Part shown: positions 49,627-62,009 of the stretch, piece after piece
How the letters are laid out: each line of letters opens with the position of its first letter
How positions within the stretch are numbered: the first letter of the stretch is position 1
Assembly: GCF_019059575.1 (NCBI RefSeq)
Contig: NW_024881626.1
Span: forward strand, 558,001-622,000
Direction of reading: 5' to 3'
From: Amphibalanus amphitrite
Lineage: Eukaryota; Arthropoda; Thecostraca; Balanomorpha; Balanidae
DNA: 64,000 nt
Notes under the pieces: model-generated
The model's input: only the letters and a program-made list of their open reading frames with translations
What the model was told of the DNA's origin: nothing
Database searches by the model: none
Made by a program: the position numbers and the translations under genes

Positions 49627-52398
49627 TTAGTTGTAGGCGGGCTGGTAGGCGGGCTTGCCGTAGGCAGGCTCGACGTAGGCGGTGTCCACCTCGGGGGTCG
49701 GGTACTCGGTGGGCACCGGGGTGGGCAGGATGTCGCTGGACGGCTGGTAGCCGTTGTCGTCGGCGACAAATGTCACCTTGACGGGGTTTCCGTATCCGTC
49801 GGTGTAGCTCCAGGAGCCCTCCTGGCGGTAGCTGCCCTCGGGCTGTCCGTAGGCGTTCTTGCCGTAGCCGGGCAGAGGCACGCCGTTCTCAGACCTGTAC
49901 GGTAGAGAAAAACCTTAGTACTGCATGGCTAACTGGGTGACTTGGGTATGGAAACATTTATACCACGCCAGAGCAACGTGGCCGCCAATTTGTACCTAAA
50001 TGTAAGCATATCCAGTACCTACTGACCTGTAGATGCCGTTCTCGGTGCTGAAGTGGAAGTTGTAGGTGCCATCTCCGGGGTGGACGCTCTCCTCCTCGAG
50101 GATGGCGATGGGCTTGTAGCTGCCGTGAGCCGGGGCCGGGTAGGCGGGCCGGGGGCCGTAGGCCGGGGTCGGGTACGCCGGCCGGTCGGCGGCGGCCACC
50201 AGCGCCAGAGCGGCAATGATGAACTGAAGGAAAATCATTCCATTGAATAGTGAATATGACGTTTCGTAATTTGTAGCTGAAGCGTACCAGCAATTAGGTA
50301 CATATGAGTGTTTTATGTATAGCTACAACTTAAGAATGGTAATAAAACTGATTTAAAGGGACAGTACCATCGAAAAAAATCAATGTATGGAGCTGATTTT
50401 TTTTTTACTAGCATTTCTCATTTTTCTGAATCAGAAAAACATAGTTTGAGGACCGAACTCGGTGAAAAATATTTTTTCATGAGCGAGTCATTTTCATGAG
50501 CGAACCACCACTACAAGCATGGCCGCCACTTTGGAAGCCTGCGAAATTACTACAGAACTGGCGCAGATAATACATTATTGACGCTACGCTTACGCGGAAG
50601 CTCTTCTGAGGCCTGTTTCACTAAAAACTTGCGATTACAAGTGTTTGAACTTTACAATTCATAAGTATTTTTGCAAACTATGTAAAATCGGGTTTCACTA
50701 AACTTCATCACCAGCGGCACCTCCGATAAAAAGAGTTGGTAAATAAACTTGTAAACAATAAAATTGTTTTTAATCAAGAACTTTAACATGTTACAGATAT
50801 TGCTTCTTTTTATCAAACTATGTCTAGCTTTCATGTCAGAAATTGCAGGAATAAATTAAAAATAATGATGCTGTTTCTGAGTGGTATAAATGATAGTTCA
50901 CAATATCTTATTATTGAAAGAAAATAACACGTAAAACATTTGACAGCAGAAGACTGTTGAATGCAATTATGGCGCGCGAATGACAAAACATGACGATATT
51001 TATTTATTGCTCGTAGCTGGTTCGTAGGGAATGTGCTAAGTGAAAAAGAGCATATAATGACTCAGCATATCATATTTGTTTTAAATAATTGATTGCTTTG
51101 CATCATTGCACAAAAAGTATCAAAATTCCGAACGTCAGGACCACTGGAATTTCAGGTTTGTAATTACGATGTTTTCTTTCAAGTTTCTGGTCTTCGTGAA
51201 ACAGAAAGTTTGCGATTCCCGTGTTTTCTAGCAAACTTTTTCTTGTAAAAAAGTTTGCAAATTTTAAACTCAAAATTCATGCCCGAAGGTTTCGTGAAAT
51301 CCAAATTTCAAATGTTGGTAATTATTTCTTTTAAACTCAAGTTTTTTCTTTGTAATTACACACTTTATTTGTTAGTGAAACAGGCCTCTGATTGAGTTGT
51401 CGTTAGGGAAAGGCAGCATTAGGTATTGCCCAGAAGATATCACGTGACAAGCTGAAGGAATTCCTTCAAGCTGAAGGAATTCCTTTGTTGAGCCGCTAGA
51501 ATCCGAAGGAAACAGCGGAAATTGCCTACGACTATTTAATGAATTTAACGGTGATGAATAAGTGCGAAAACGTTTTGGCTTTATAAAATTTGATGAAATG
51601 ACCAGGGTAAAAGTTTTATTACTGGCGGTCAATTCAAAACGGCGCAAACATTTAAACAGTGAAGATAGTGAAGCACGATTCAAAGTGTAGTACACCTTTC
51701 TTACTTTGAGCGGCGATAGCGGGATAACGGTGTGGAGCTTCGAGGATCGGTCTTCAGTTCCCGGACCAGAAAGGTGGGGCCTATGCAATGTCAAATTTCA
51801 TCAAAATGGTGATACTGTCCCTTTAAAGGGACCCTCCCAGCTTAACATTAGATTTGAGTTGAGATAGCCAAAATGGGGTCCCTGGCTCACAATTACCGGT
51901 TTCGGCACTCACAACATCGAGAAATGCCTTAAATCGGAAATATTGAATTTCAAAATTGCAGCATTTTGATTCAGAGGGGCTAATGCATAGGAATACCCCT
52001 CTGAATGTGTGACGTCAGCGCAGATATCTAACGATTTTTAAATGTTGGACTAAAACGTTTTGTAGCACGCGGTGGTAAATGCTGCTTTGCGCGCAACAAA
52101 TGCCGCACTTTCAAATAAAGTCGCTAGGAACAGCGGAGATCCCAAAAAGTAAACAAAAGTAAAAGTCTAATATCTTGAAAACCGGTGAATATTTTTCAAT
52201 GAAATTTGGTAGATATTCGTTTTCGCTCTTTCTGAACCGAGCGACATCACTTTCGTGCCAATTCATTAACTTTTTTGAAGGTGGGAGGGTCCCTTTAAGC
52301 ACAACCTGATGCTAAACACGCTGCAAATAGTTTCATACTAAATCAAGGTTCTCAAGAAGCCCTACTCTGCAAAAAGGGCGCATACTTACGGCCTTCAT
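49627..52398 (-). CDS. Cuticle protein with Rebers-Riddiford chitin-binding domain
   Basis: Three coding exons on the minus strand (52390-52398, 50027-50223, 49627-49894) join in phase at GTAAGT/CAG and GTCAGT/CAG sites to give 157 residues. Exon 1 encodes MKA; exon 2 continues FIIAALALVAAAD, a secretion signal. A Pro/Ala/Tyr-rich stretch (PAYPTPAYG) is followed by the chitin_bind_4 (RR) domain, from GTYNFHFSTENG to VKVTFVADDNGYQP, with the conserved G.Y/F and aromatic residues that bind chitin. The tail is YxxPAYGKPAY-like. The product would be secreted by epidermis into the exoskeleton. The first intron (2.17 kb) holds two TTAA MITEs. A TATA box lies upstream. The 3-codon first exon is typical of arthropod cuticle genes. 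Confidence 0.95.
50353..51826. mobile_element. TTAA-flanked MITE in cuticle intron (T2/Kolobok-like)
   Basis: TTAA 50353-50356 and 51823-51826; termini AGGGACAGTACCAT and the complement of ATGGTGATACTGTCCCT. About 1.47 kb, AT-rich, no transposase. It shares its right TTAA with the next element. Confidence 0.75.
51823..52298. mobile_element. TTAA-flanked MITE in cuticle intron, second copy
   Basis: TTAA 51823-51826 and 52295-52298; termini AGGGACCCTCCCA and the complement TGGGAGGGTCCCT, perfect over 13 bp. Inverted relative of 48946-49428. Confidence 0.85.
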
Positions 52399-52453
52399 GT
52401 TGCTGCGAACTGGTTGTGTGTTGAACTGGTGCCGCTAGCGGTGGTGGCCGCCG

Positions 52454-52461
52454 TTATATAG
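52454..52461 (-). promoter_or_regulatory. TATA box of cuticle gene
   Basis: CTATATAA on the minus strand, about 55 bases before the ATG; an initiator-like CCAGTTC lies about 30 bases downstream of it. Confidence 0.7.
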
Positions 52462-52678
52462 GAGTGCCTGCCCGCTGACCGACTGACCACACCCTCATGG
52501 TCAGCTCCGGTCCGCGACATTGTGCCAGCCCTACCGGAGGACGCGGATGACCGCAACACCGCGCGGTCAGACAGGCGTTGGCGGGTGCTCGTTTCAGGAG
52601 CGGCGTCTTGATCTATGGGCTCTTAATGAATTGGGCATTTGAGTAGCTTGTAGCTTTTTAAATCGCTAGGTATATGTA

Positions 52679-54565
52679 TTAACACGCGCACCGACGGGGG
52701 GGGGGCGGATATCCGCCCCCCTGAGGTTTTTCGCGGATAGCGGAAAAAAACGCGGCGCGTAGCGCCGCGAAATTTGGTACGACTATTTTCTCATCAATTT
52801 TACACATGGTGTGCAATTTTGAACCCCCTAACTTTTAAGGTTAGGTCACCAGGTCACTTTGAATGACCCAACCTCAAGCCACTTTTTTGCAACTTTGTCA
52901 CCGTGCCAGAGCTACAGTAGATGTCGGAGGCCTTTGAAAGTCGCAGGATGTGATTAGGTCATTACGAGCGAGCGAGCGCAGCGAGCGAAGCGAAGTCTTT
53001 TCAATATAACGGAAAAATCTCAGTATGAGCGGCCCGGCCCGGCCCGGCCCGGCCCGGCCTGTAACGCTTTTGAGAGGCTTATATCTCAGCAACCGCTGGA
53101 CCGAATGGCCTGCGGTCTTTTTTGCTGGGTAGCCCCATCCCTTCTACCCCGTAATTGACTACTTTTGATACATCTCAGTGACCGCCGTGGCACGTGCCAC
53201 GTGAAAAGTCAAGGGTGTTCAAGCAGTTTTGCAAAAGTAATGATTTTGAGAGGCCCGTATCTCAGCAGTGGCTTGAGCGATTGTCTTGCGGTCATTTTTA
53301 TAGGGTAGCTGCATCCCTTCTACCAAAGTTCGGATACTCTTCATCTATGTGAGTGACCCCCACTGCACGTGCAAAATACAACAATAAGAGGTGCCAAATT
53401 TGTTCCCATTTCACTAACTCGGTAATTACTGGGGCGATTTCGCTGAAACTTGGCATACAGGTAGGCACCCACCAGGCAATGCATTCCCACGTGTTGCGGT
53501 TAGGGTGCTACTGCACGTGCGCACGTGCAGGGGGCGTTTCCAGATCTCGAGAACGGCTGGGCCGATTGCGCTCAAATTTGGTACACGGTTGGGGACCGGT
53601 TAGTAGGGTGCCGTGCAAAAGTTATTTTGGACCCCGTTTGCACGTGCGCACGTGCAGAATGCCGCTTCCAGATCTCAGGAACGGCTGTGCCGATTGCGTT
53701 CAAATTTGGTACACCGCTAGCGACCGGTTAGAAGGTCGCTTTGCACAAGCCCGTTAGAAGTACCCTCTCGCCCTTCTGCACGTGCAGGGCTCACTATCTC
53801 GCTCGCTCGTTCTTCGCCCAAAAGGCGTTTTACTGGTTAGTAGCTGCAATTTGTATATCTCGGAATTTTGGTGTCGGTGACCTAAGGTCAGGTCAATTTC
53901 GCGACCTCCCCATTATAAGTCAATGGGGGAAAAATCAACTCCCTGTTTTTACCACTAAAACGGGTCGGAATGGCCCCATATACCATACATGACTTCATAT
54001 ACGATCAACCTTCACTACCTTGAGGTCTGTTTTGCTGTTGGGCAGCTGTAAGGTCATGTGACGTCATCAAAGGTCACCAAAGGTTTTTTGCCAATAACTC
54101 CGTACAGGAACAAAATACAGCCGCGCGGACGGTCTCATTGTGTTCAGCTCGTCAAGACGCATCGAATGATATACATGATGACCTCGAGGTCACGTGACCT
54201 GAGGTCAACCTTTGACCTTGACCTTTCGAGGTCAACATATATATCATTCGATGCGGATTGACGAGAGGATCACGATGATGCCCTTAGTTTGCTCCTATCT
54301 TGGCTAATTCGAAAGTTATTCGAGAAAAACTCTCTCCATATCTAGCGCCGCCATTTTGACTTTTTCGACCCCTGTGACGTCATCTTTGACCTGACCTGAA
54401 AATGACCTTTGTAAAAATTGTAGACCTTGTCCGTGCGTATCCGATGCCGTTTACCGGTTGTCGCTATCTTGCTTCGTTCTCGAGATCTCAGGAGGGGGGG
54501 GGGGCGGTCATCCGCCCCCCCGTCGGTGCGAAGTTGGCGCAGACCCCCGTCGGTGCGCGGGTTAA
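52679..54565. mobile_element. TTAA-flanked MITE (piggyBac-like) with nested repeat
   Basis: TTAA 52679-52682 and 54562-54565; termini CACGCGCACCGACGGGGG and the complement CCCCCGTCGGTGCGCGGG (one mismatch). Hairpins GGGGCGG-atat-CCGCCCC and GGGGCGG-tcat-CCGCCCC lie inside each end. Interrupted by 52962-53837. A palindrome AGGTCA-CG-TGACCT lies at 54187-54200. Confidence 0.88.
52962..53837 (+). mobile_element. Interspersed repeat, 876 bp, copy 2
   Basis: Inverted, nearly identical copy of 16600-17482, inserted within the TTAA MITE. It contains the CTGCACGTGCGCACGTGCAG palindrome and ends with a CGCC-caaaa-GGCG hairpin plus TTTTACTGGT. Confidence 0.82.
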
Positions 54566-56225
54566 CTTATTAACCTAACTTACTCATTTATATGCCACGC
54601 ACTTTTTGCCTATATCTTTCACCTACGCAAAATATAGGTACCTAAGCATAAATGTGAATAACTAAATTCAGTTAGGTTTAGGTATGGGCGCAAAATGACC
54701 TTGCAGTCGGCGCGCCCTTTACCCCCAACAAACAAACAACAATCTCAGTTAGGGTCTAAATTCTAAAACTTATTGAAAAAGAAAAATCGACTAGCTGACA
54801 TTTTTCACATCGACTGTTATCTTCTCGGGTGGCTGGTGAAGCTCATGGACAACGTTTAGCCTAGAAAATCACCACTGCCGTGTTTTTTTTCTCTTGCTGA
54901 AACGAGCTTGGGTTTAAATTCATGGTATTTACATAAAAAGTTGGTATACATGTATGTTTCATTGTTTATAGAGCTTATGACGGATCATGTCTTTCCGTTT
55001 TGATCATTCGTAATTGTAGGGAGATACTTAAAGATCCTACATAGACGTGCAGATTATGTTTTTGAAGAAGACGAAAAGATCCTCATATCTGAGAGGAGAT
55101 CCACGACCACCAAATTTGCATGGTAGCTTGTTGCCCACTCATAATGGAGCTAGAGCACTAAAACTGGCACCAAACGACTCGCGAGGACTGGAACCTACTT
55201 TCTTACTATCGTTTAAACTACTAAAGGTTAGGCGATGACCTTAGGTCGTTTACGAGTCAGGTCCAAAAACCACTTGCACTGCAGCTCTGGAATATGCGAA
55301 CGGGAATAATTGCGATAAAAAAGCAGCATCATTCGGTAGTTCAAAGAGAAAGACCATTGTAGCTTTCACCGCAAACCACCAGTAGATATGTGACCTCGTG
55401 TGACCTGGGCAGCGTTGGTAACGCTCAGGAATTCAGCGCGCTAAAGGCCTCCGCCCGGATCCAGCCCGGGTTCGGGACGCCTCGGATCCACTTGGTTTGA
55501 CCTGGACAGCGAGAAACGTTCACAATTTGATGTTCTGCCCAGGTCAGACGAGTTCACATTTGTATTTAGCAGCGGCTCGCGGCGAAAGTTACTACATAGT
55601 CTATATTGGCTACCGAATGATATGCTTTTGATCGCAGTTGCTCTTACATATTCATGTGTTCAACAACTGCTGTGCAAGTGTGTGTTTGTTTACCTAATCC
55701 TTAACTACGCCCTTTTGGGCTACATCACCTAAGGCCATTGCGTGACATATGAATTAAAAAGATAGTGGGAAAGTAGGTCCATTCCCAGCAGGTCGTTTGG
55801 TACCATTTTCGGAACTCTAGCTCCATTGGATGGGCCACAATCTGCTGTGCAAATTTATGGTCGTGATCTTTGTTGACCTCTGTAGCCCAAACGGCTGGGA
55901 GTGACAGCGATTGATATAGGTCACGTGTCCGACACCCAAGGGATGCATCGAGTCCAAGTTTCAAATGGATCTGGGGCGTCCCAACTGAGTGCGAGCTAAA
56001 TCCGGGCTGAATATGGGCTGCCTTGGCGGACAGGGTCAGCGGCAAGTCGTTCAGACTCCACTCGCCCTCTGTCGTCTTCTGTCGGTGTCGGCATGCCTCC
56101 CGACGAGCTCACGAGCTCTTTGGTACGGAATACGGAGCGTAATCACCCAACAGGTGAGGCTATGGTACCTCTCCCCTCCCTCTCTTTACTCGACTCCTTC
56201 TTCTTTCTCTCTCCCTCTCTCTCTT

Positions 56226-56228
<3 letters not shown>

Positions 56229-56296
<68 letters not shown>
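56229..56296. repeat. (CT)n microsatellite
   Basis: About 34 uninterrupted CT units; imperfect CT-rich sequence precedes it from 56168. Confidence 0.95.
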
Positions 56297-56298
<2 letters not shown>

Positions 56299-58221
56299 CA
56301 CCTCTTCTACAGACGTCCTTGCTCTGTCTGTTCCTCTGACGGAGGACTAGCCGGCCCGCTCCGGCCCTCGCCGCTCTGTATCCAGACCAGGGCGTTGCCG
56401 TGTCTGTGATGAACGCCCCACCGCCGGCCGGCCGGCCTTGCCCCAGGCTCGGCCCGGCTCGCTGCCGGGTACGTCGGCCGTCGCCCCGAGCACACAGTCG
56501 GCACGTCTCGGCCACACTGGAGCACTGGTGCGCAGACCGAGACACGCGGCACGCGCGTGAACGGCGGGCCGTGAGCCCGCCGCCGCCGGCAGTGGCGCTG
56601 CTGAGTGGCCCTGCAGATAACCGTCAGATGGCGGACGGGACGGGTCAGAGGGACCGCTGCAAATGAAAGACGGGAGAGGCGCTGCGGATAGGGGACGTGG
56701 GGAAAGGGGTCCCCTCATGCAGATAGTGAATAGGATTAGTGGCCACTTGAAACTTGCAAAACGTCCCCCAAGTAAGCCCCACGCCCTGCCACTGACCGCT
56801 GACCACTGACCGCTGACCACTGACCGAAACCTCGCCGCCACGTCCCACGGTCAGGCTAGTATCTACCACAAACGCCGTCACAGCAACCGGCTTGGGAAAG
56901 TTTATTTACACCAAGGAACAAAGTGGACTAGATATTTGTATAAGCAACAATGATATAATAACTGCATAATTCGTACACATGGTCATCAAAGGCTAGGACG
57001 AACCACAAGACACACGCACGCACAGTGGACTGGACTGGACCTGGCGCACCGGCTGCGGGCCGGAGTCCGAGGTGGGGCCGGGGCGGGGGCGCGGACGCAT
57101 TCCGCCGCCGCCGGCCGACCCACTCGCACCAACCATGTGAAAAATACCGGAACACACGCGCGCCTGTGTTTAACACATACAAATGCTTTTCTGTTTTACC
57201 CAGAAATCATGAACAGCTACGGACAGCTACGAACGAATGGAATTCGCTAGCCCGACCGCCGGTCCAGACGGGCCAACGGTGACGTCATATGCAGTGTCGG
57301 GTCGTGACGTCACCGTCGTCTGTCGGTTGGCCGGGACGGCGCCAGTCAGCCAGCCGAGATGGCGCTATGTACAGGGGCGTAGCTGATAGAAAACCGACTT
57401 CCAACGAATCGCCGACAACAGACGACATGGACAATAAGTCAAAACACGTCGAAACGCTGATGTCGCCGCACACCTAGCTTGGTCTGAGACGCCGCCACGC
57501 CGGGGAAGGAGCGCCGGTGGAACTGGAGGAGAACCAAACGGCGGACGATGGGCGCCCGTAGGGGAAAGGACATGAGCCCTGTGTCCTTTCTCCTAGTTGA
57601 TGCGCCATCGCCCAAGATCATTCACCTTTGTACTCTGCACTAGAGATTCTCGTCAACTGAACAACTCAGCGAGCCTGCCCGAGCCGGGGTGGGCGCGGCG
57701 GCCGGCGGCCGGCGGAGCGGGTTCGCCGGCCGGCGCGCCGCCGCTGTGCGCACCGCGTGTGCGTGGATGGAGGGGCAGGTGAGGTCGGCACCGTCACCGC
57801 AGTGAAGGTGCAGAGCGGCAGCGAAAAGTGAGGTAAGTTGCACGGGTGAAAATGGCCGCAGCGAGGCGTGAAAATGGCGCTAAGCTCACGAAGAACACCG
57901 CCAGGCTGCTTGTGCGCTAAATAAAACACAAAAGGAAAGTAGTTTGGTCCTGCAGGTATCTAAAGGGTGACCTAGCAAAAATGAGTAATGGTTTATAAAA
58001 TGGTAACGTCGATAGGATAACACGAATAAAAAGTACCTGTTAAAAAGGTAGTAAAAAGTAGACTACAGTTATGAACATAGACAGCGTTTTGACTGATTTT
58101 ATCATTTGACTATTTTTGCGCAAAACGCACAACTTTAAAAGCCCTGATAGTTTGGCACAAGCATTTCACATCGCTGACCGCCACACCAGCGCGCGGCACA
58201 GATGTCACCTGTGTGCCTGTG

Positions 58222-58288
<67 letters not shown>
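58222..58288. repeat. (CT)n microsatellite
   Basis: About 33 CT units with one interruption near 58279. Confidence 0.95.
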
Positions 58289-58289
<1 letters not shown>

Positions 58290-58788
58290 ATTCACACACT
58301 CGCGGCCCAATCACGCCCGTTCTGCAGCCCACGGCGAGGCGCGGTCCGCTCAGAAGAGACGTTGGTTACCCGGCGTCTTGGCACAACACCAACAATAATG
58401 GACTACAAGCTCCCACAGATAATGATTAAAGATGGACTCTGGATAGAAACCCTAGGTCAGCTCGCGCACATTGGGCGCCCTACGGCGCTGCGACTCTGCG
58501 ACAGTACAAAACCCGGCTGACGATAAACCAGTGCTGGCCCACTAGACGCGCACGCAGGCGGGGCGCGCGGCCGACCGGCCGGCCGGCCCTGCCGGGGTGT
58601 CTGTCAACGGGCGCTCGCGAGCTGGTCCCACTCTGAGGTAATCTTTCAGCGCAAAGTGCATTCACTCTAGATGTCTAAACTCCCTGGTCTCGCGCGCGCG
58701 AGGACCCCCTCTAGGTCGGTGGTAGCTGAAGATAAGCGTAGTCTTGGCTGTTGGTCGACAGGTGCGCGCCCGGCGGGCCCAACGCGGC

Positions 58789-61482
58789 TCACTTGCTGCG
58801 GATGAAGCGGAGCAGGCCGCTGGCGCGCGATGTGGAGGGAGGTGCCATCAGCATGGGCACCTGGTTCTTGTGGGTGATCTGGATCTGTCGGAGGAACGGA
58901 GGAGGACGCCTGTCAGACGGGGAAGTCGTCGGTCACGGCTCCGTCAGAGGCGGGCGGTAAACGGGTCGCGGTGACGGCCGGAGGCCTGTCCTTCCTACTC
59001 CGTGATCATTCCTCCCTTAGAATAGGCATGATGCTTGCAGTCGAAACGCAACGTGTATATTCCAAAAGGAAAATCTTAGACCGCTGTCTAATTTTAGGCA
59101 TAACTATATCAAGGACGACCTTGTTGAGCATCACTTCTGACGAGCAATCAGTATTCGGTCTAGCACACTAATGCACTTGATATGGTCAGTGTGACGTCAC
59201 CGACTAGCCTACATATGGTCAATGTGACGTCATCGCGTAGCCTACATATTGTGTCAGTGACGTATCTTTCTACTACAGACTTCACCTCCTCGAAGGATTA
59301 CAAAACAATGCCTAGCAATTACAGGAAGATGACCTGGCTGCCGCACTTTTCCACCGGCTCAATGAATGTAAAAGTTGGCAAGGTCGGCGCTGTCGAGCGT
59401 GTCAAAAACCGGTCGGCCGTGCAGAAGCCACTTGAGACCAGAGTGGCTAGTTTTTGCACTCGTGTAAAACAGTGGCTGGCGGTGGAGCGTACTATACAAG
59501 GCACGCCGACAGGATTGTGCAGATTGCACGAACTAAACGGGCGGCATAGTATGCAGTTTGTACGTAAAAATAGGACAAATGATGGACAAAAACGCCGAGA
59601 GGTTCTATGACGAAGGCTCGCTAATTGGCGTTTGATGCTCCAGTACATTTCACAAGTTGAACATCATTGAAATTCAGTACGTTTTAAATTACCCTAAAAA
59701 GCAATAACTCAAGAAAGAGTTACTGTGCTGGAACTGTGCAAGAAATTAAACAGAGGCATCTCACGAGTCGATTCAAACCCACATAATTTGCTATCTGCCT
59801 CTGTCAATTCCATTCACTTTATTCAGCCAAGGGCATTACCGGTGACCTGTTGGAGTCAGTAGGTACGCTCCCAGCGCCGGGTACCAGGGTGTCGGGCTGG
59901 CTCACCGTGCACGGCGGCTGCATCCACGGCTCGCCGTCGATCTGCATCGGGAAGCGTTTGCGCGTGCGTACCACCACCGACGAGCACTGGGCCAGCCGGC
60001 GGCCGGAGGCACGCAGACCCGTCTTCACCTGACCCATGTGCAGGCAGTTCTCCAGACCAATCACCTCGATCATTTTGTCGCCGATGTCTGCGCACAGGCG
60101 AACGCAAGTTCAGGTTCAGAGAACATCGTCAGCCAAGGCAGCTCGTTACTACGAGCAGTGATATTCATTACGTGAAGATATATCTAACAAGATCGGATTA
60201 TCTCTTATCGTGAAAATAACAATCAAATTCAAAGCAAACCTTTTTTCGTTTTCGCAAGAGAACACCTCCGACTAACCGCACCTTGTATGGCAGAGTTGAG
60301 ATCGAGCGAGTTGAACGAGTTGCTGCTGAGTTCGCGGTCACGGTCTTGCTTTTTCCGCTTCTTGGACTTCTTTTTGCCCTGGTCACCCCAGAGGTTGGAG
60401 CCGCCGTGAGTGTATGGAATGTTGAGCAGGAGGATGCCCTGCAGCGACGGTCCGTTCGCCAGGTCCAGCGACACGCCGTCACACTGTCGGCGACAGACGG
60501 GAACGAGAGTAACACACTGTCGGCGACAGAAGGGAACGAGAGTAACACACTGTCGGCGACAGGAGGGAGTGTGAGAAACACACTGTCGGCGACAGAAGGG
60601 AGTGTGAGGAACACACTGTCGGCGACAGGAGGGAGTGTGAGGAAACGCTGCAGTGTCGGCGACAGGGTTGCAAGGTATCAAGAACACCGAGGTGTCGCGA
60701 CAGGACGGGGGTGAAAATCCATACACTAGAGAGAAGTCTTACTACGAGGAAACTCAGAGAAAGGGACGGTCGTAAGACTTTGAATGGTAGTGTGAAAATA
60801 AAAGTGAAATAGAATGGTACTTGTCGATTAGTGGGAGAGTGCAATGATGTCATATGAAGGGAACTGGCGTCTTGTCTGGAAAGTGGGTCAGATAATTGAC
60901 AACTGACGTAATTTCTAATTTTCCTATCGAGTCAGATTATTAGACAGAGCACAATAGCCAAAAGTTTGTTCTTACCATGATATCGATTTCTTCATGAAGG
61001 TTCTTGCACGACGCCGTGAACGTTTCTGATGTGGCGAACTCGAAGTACCAGAGCTTGTTTTTTACCCGTGAATTGAACTTTTCTGGATTCTTTTCTCGCT
61101 CTAGATGAAATTTGACGCATATTGCTGCATCCTGAAACCAAGGTGGAACATTTCCTAACGGTACTTTGGAGGTACAACCCGGGCTCGCAGCCTGCCAAAC
61201 CAAGCGAAGTTGGTTACGTTATCGCCTCGGATGGCCCAGCCAATCAGAGACCAACGCAATTCGTCTAGCACGGGCAAACACTGAGAATCAAGGCCAGATC
61301 GATAAGACACCAGTAAACTGTCCAAATTTGAGGCTTGATTGTTTTAAACACCGGAAGGTCACGCCCAGGTCTGGCTGGTCTGGCATCATTGTAGAAATGA
61401 ATGGAGATGACGTAACACACGTCACGAACTTAACTACCCAGACAAGGCCACCGGCAGTGTCACCGGTAATGACTACATGCGG

Positions 61483-61541
<59 letters not shown>

Positions 61542-62007
61542 AGTCGTGAATGTCGATTAGATGACCCCGTGAGCATCGCGCGATCCCTCCCGACATGCCC
61601 CGCCCACCCTTTTAGCCCCGCAGTGGCAGTTACCTTGACGCTATGAGATGCGTCATTTTCGGTAACGAATCGAGAGCGTCGGTAATCACGTATGCCAGGC
61701 GGGGAGGCAGCGCAGCCTTGACCGCTAGCCGGTAGCAGTAGGGCTATACACTACCGCGATTACATCTCAATGGGAGGTCGGCGGCTGGCGAAATCCCGGC
61801 TCTAATTGCCCTGACGGGGGCGGAGGAGCGCGTCCGGCGGGGCGGCGCCGCGCGGCGCGCTCGGTCGCTCACCACGCCTATGGAGAAGTAGTTGTTGATG
61901 ATGTTGTAGGGAATGGGCTCGCCGGGCGGGTCGTCCTCCTGCATGCGGCTGTCGGACACCTCGATCCTCCAGCGGTCCATCATCACCGTGGAAGCCAGCT
62001 CGATTTT
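58789..62007 (-). CDS. DGK: Type I diacylglycerol kinase, C-terminal five exons
   Basis: Minus-strand exons 61873-62007, 60976-61131, 60282-60483, 59906-60087 and 58789-58884 join in phase at GT-AG sites. Together they encode the end of the catalytic region and the diacylglycerol kinase accessory domain: [10 protein letters not shown] and [13 protein letters not shown], then [79 protein letters not shown] and [14 protein letters not shown] short tail GLLRFIRSK ends at TGA 58789-58791. The enzyme phosphorylates diacylglycerol to phosphatidic acid at membranes, ending DAG signalling. The THKNQ..MLM tail matches the alpha/beta/gamma class. The EF-hand, C1 and GDGT parts were not found and should lie beyond the right edge. 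A basic insert [15 protein letters not shown] interrupts the accessory domain. Introns carry arrays that abut two acceptors. Confidence 0.95.
60478..60664. repeat. 33-bp tandem array at a DGK splice acceptor
   Basis: Five full units plus a partial one (ACACTGTCGGCGACAG + GGGA + variable + AAC). Each unit on the minus strand contains the acceptor context GTCGCCGACAG|TGT. The repeat overlaps the first bases of exon 60282-60483 and stays open in that exon's frame, reading [15 protein letters not shown] blocks. Confidence 0.9.
61484..61539. repeat. (CT)n microsatellite in DGK intron
   Basis: About 28 CT units. Confidence 0.95.
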
Positions 62008-62009
62008 CT

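Larger units (their letters stand above)
54566..58788. other. Intergenic stretch downstream of the kinase gene
   Basis: No exon could be supported. It contains two long (CT)n tracts and short CACTGACCGCTGAC repeats near 56785-56825. The GC-rich part 56350-57830 has several short open frames without domains or splice logic; part may be 3' UTR or regulatory sequence. Confidence 0.45.

Noticed and set aside
56225..56545. ORF encoding long Arg-Glu repeats, and Ser-Leu repeats on the other strand
   Set aside because: Translation of the (CT)n microsatellite; the same occurs at 58222-58288 and 61484-61539.
60478..60664. CRISPR-like array
   Set aside because: The repeats are contiguous with no spacers, and the context is a eukaryotic intron.
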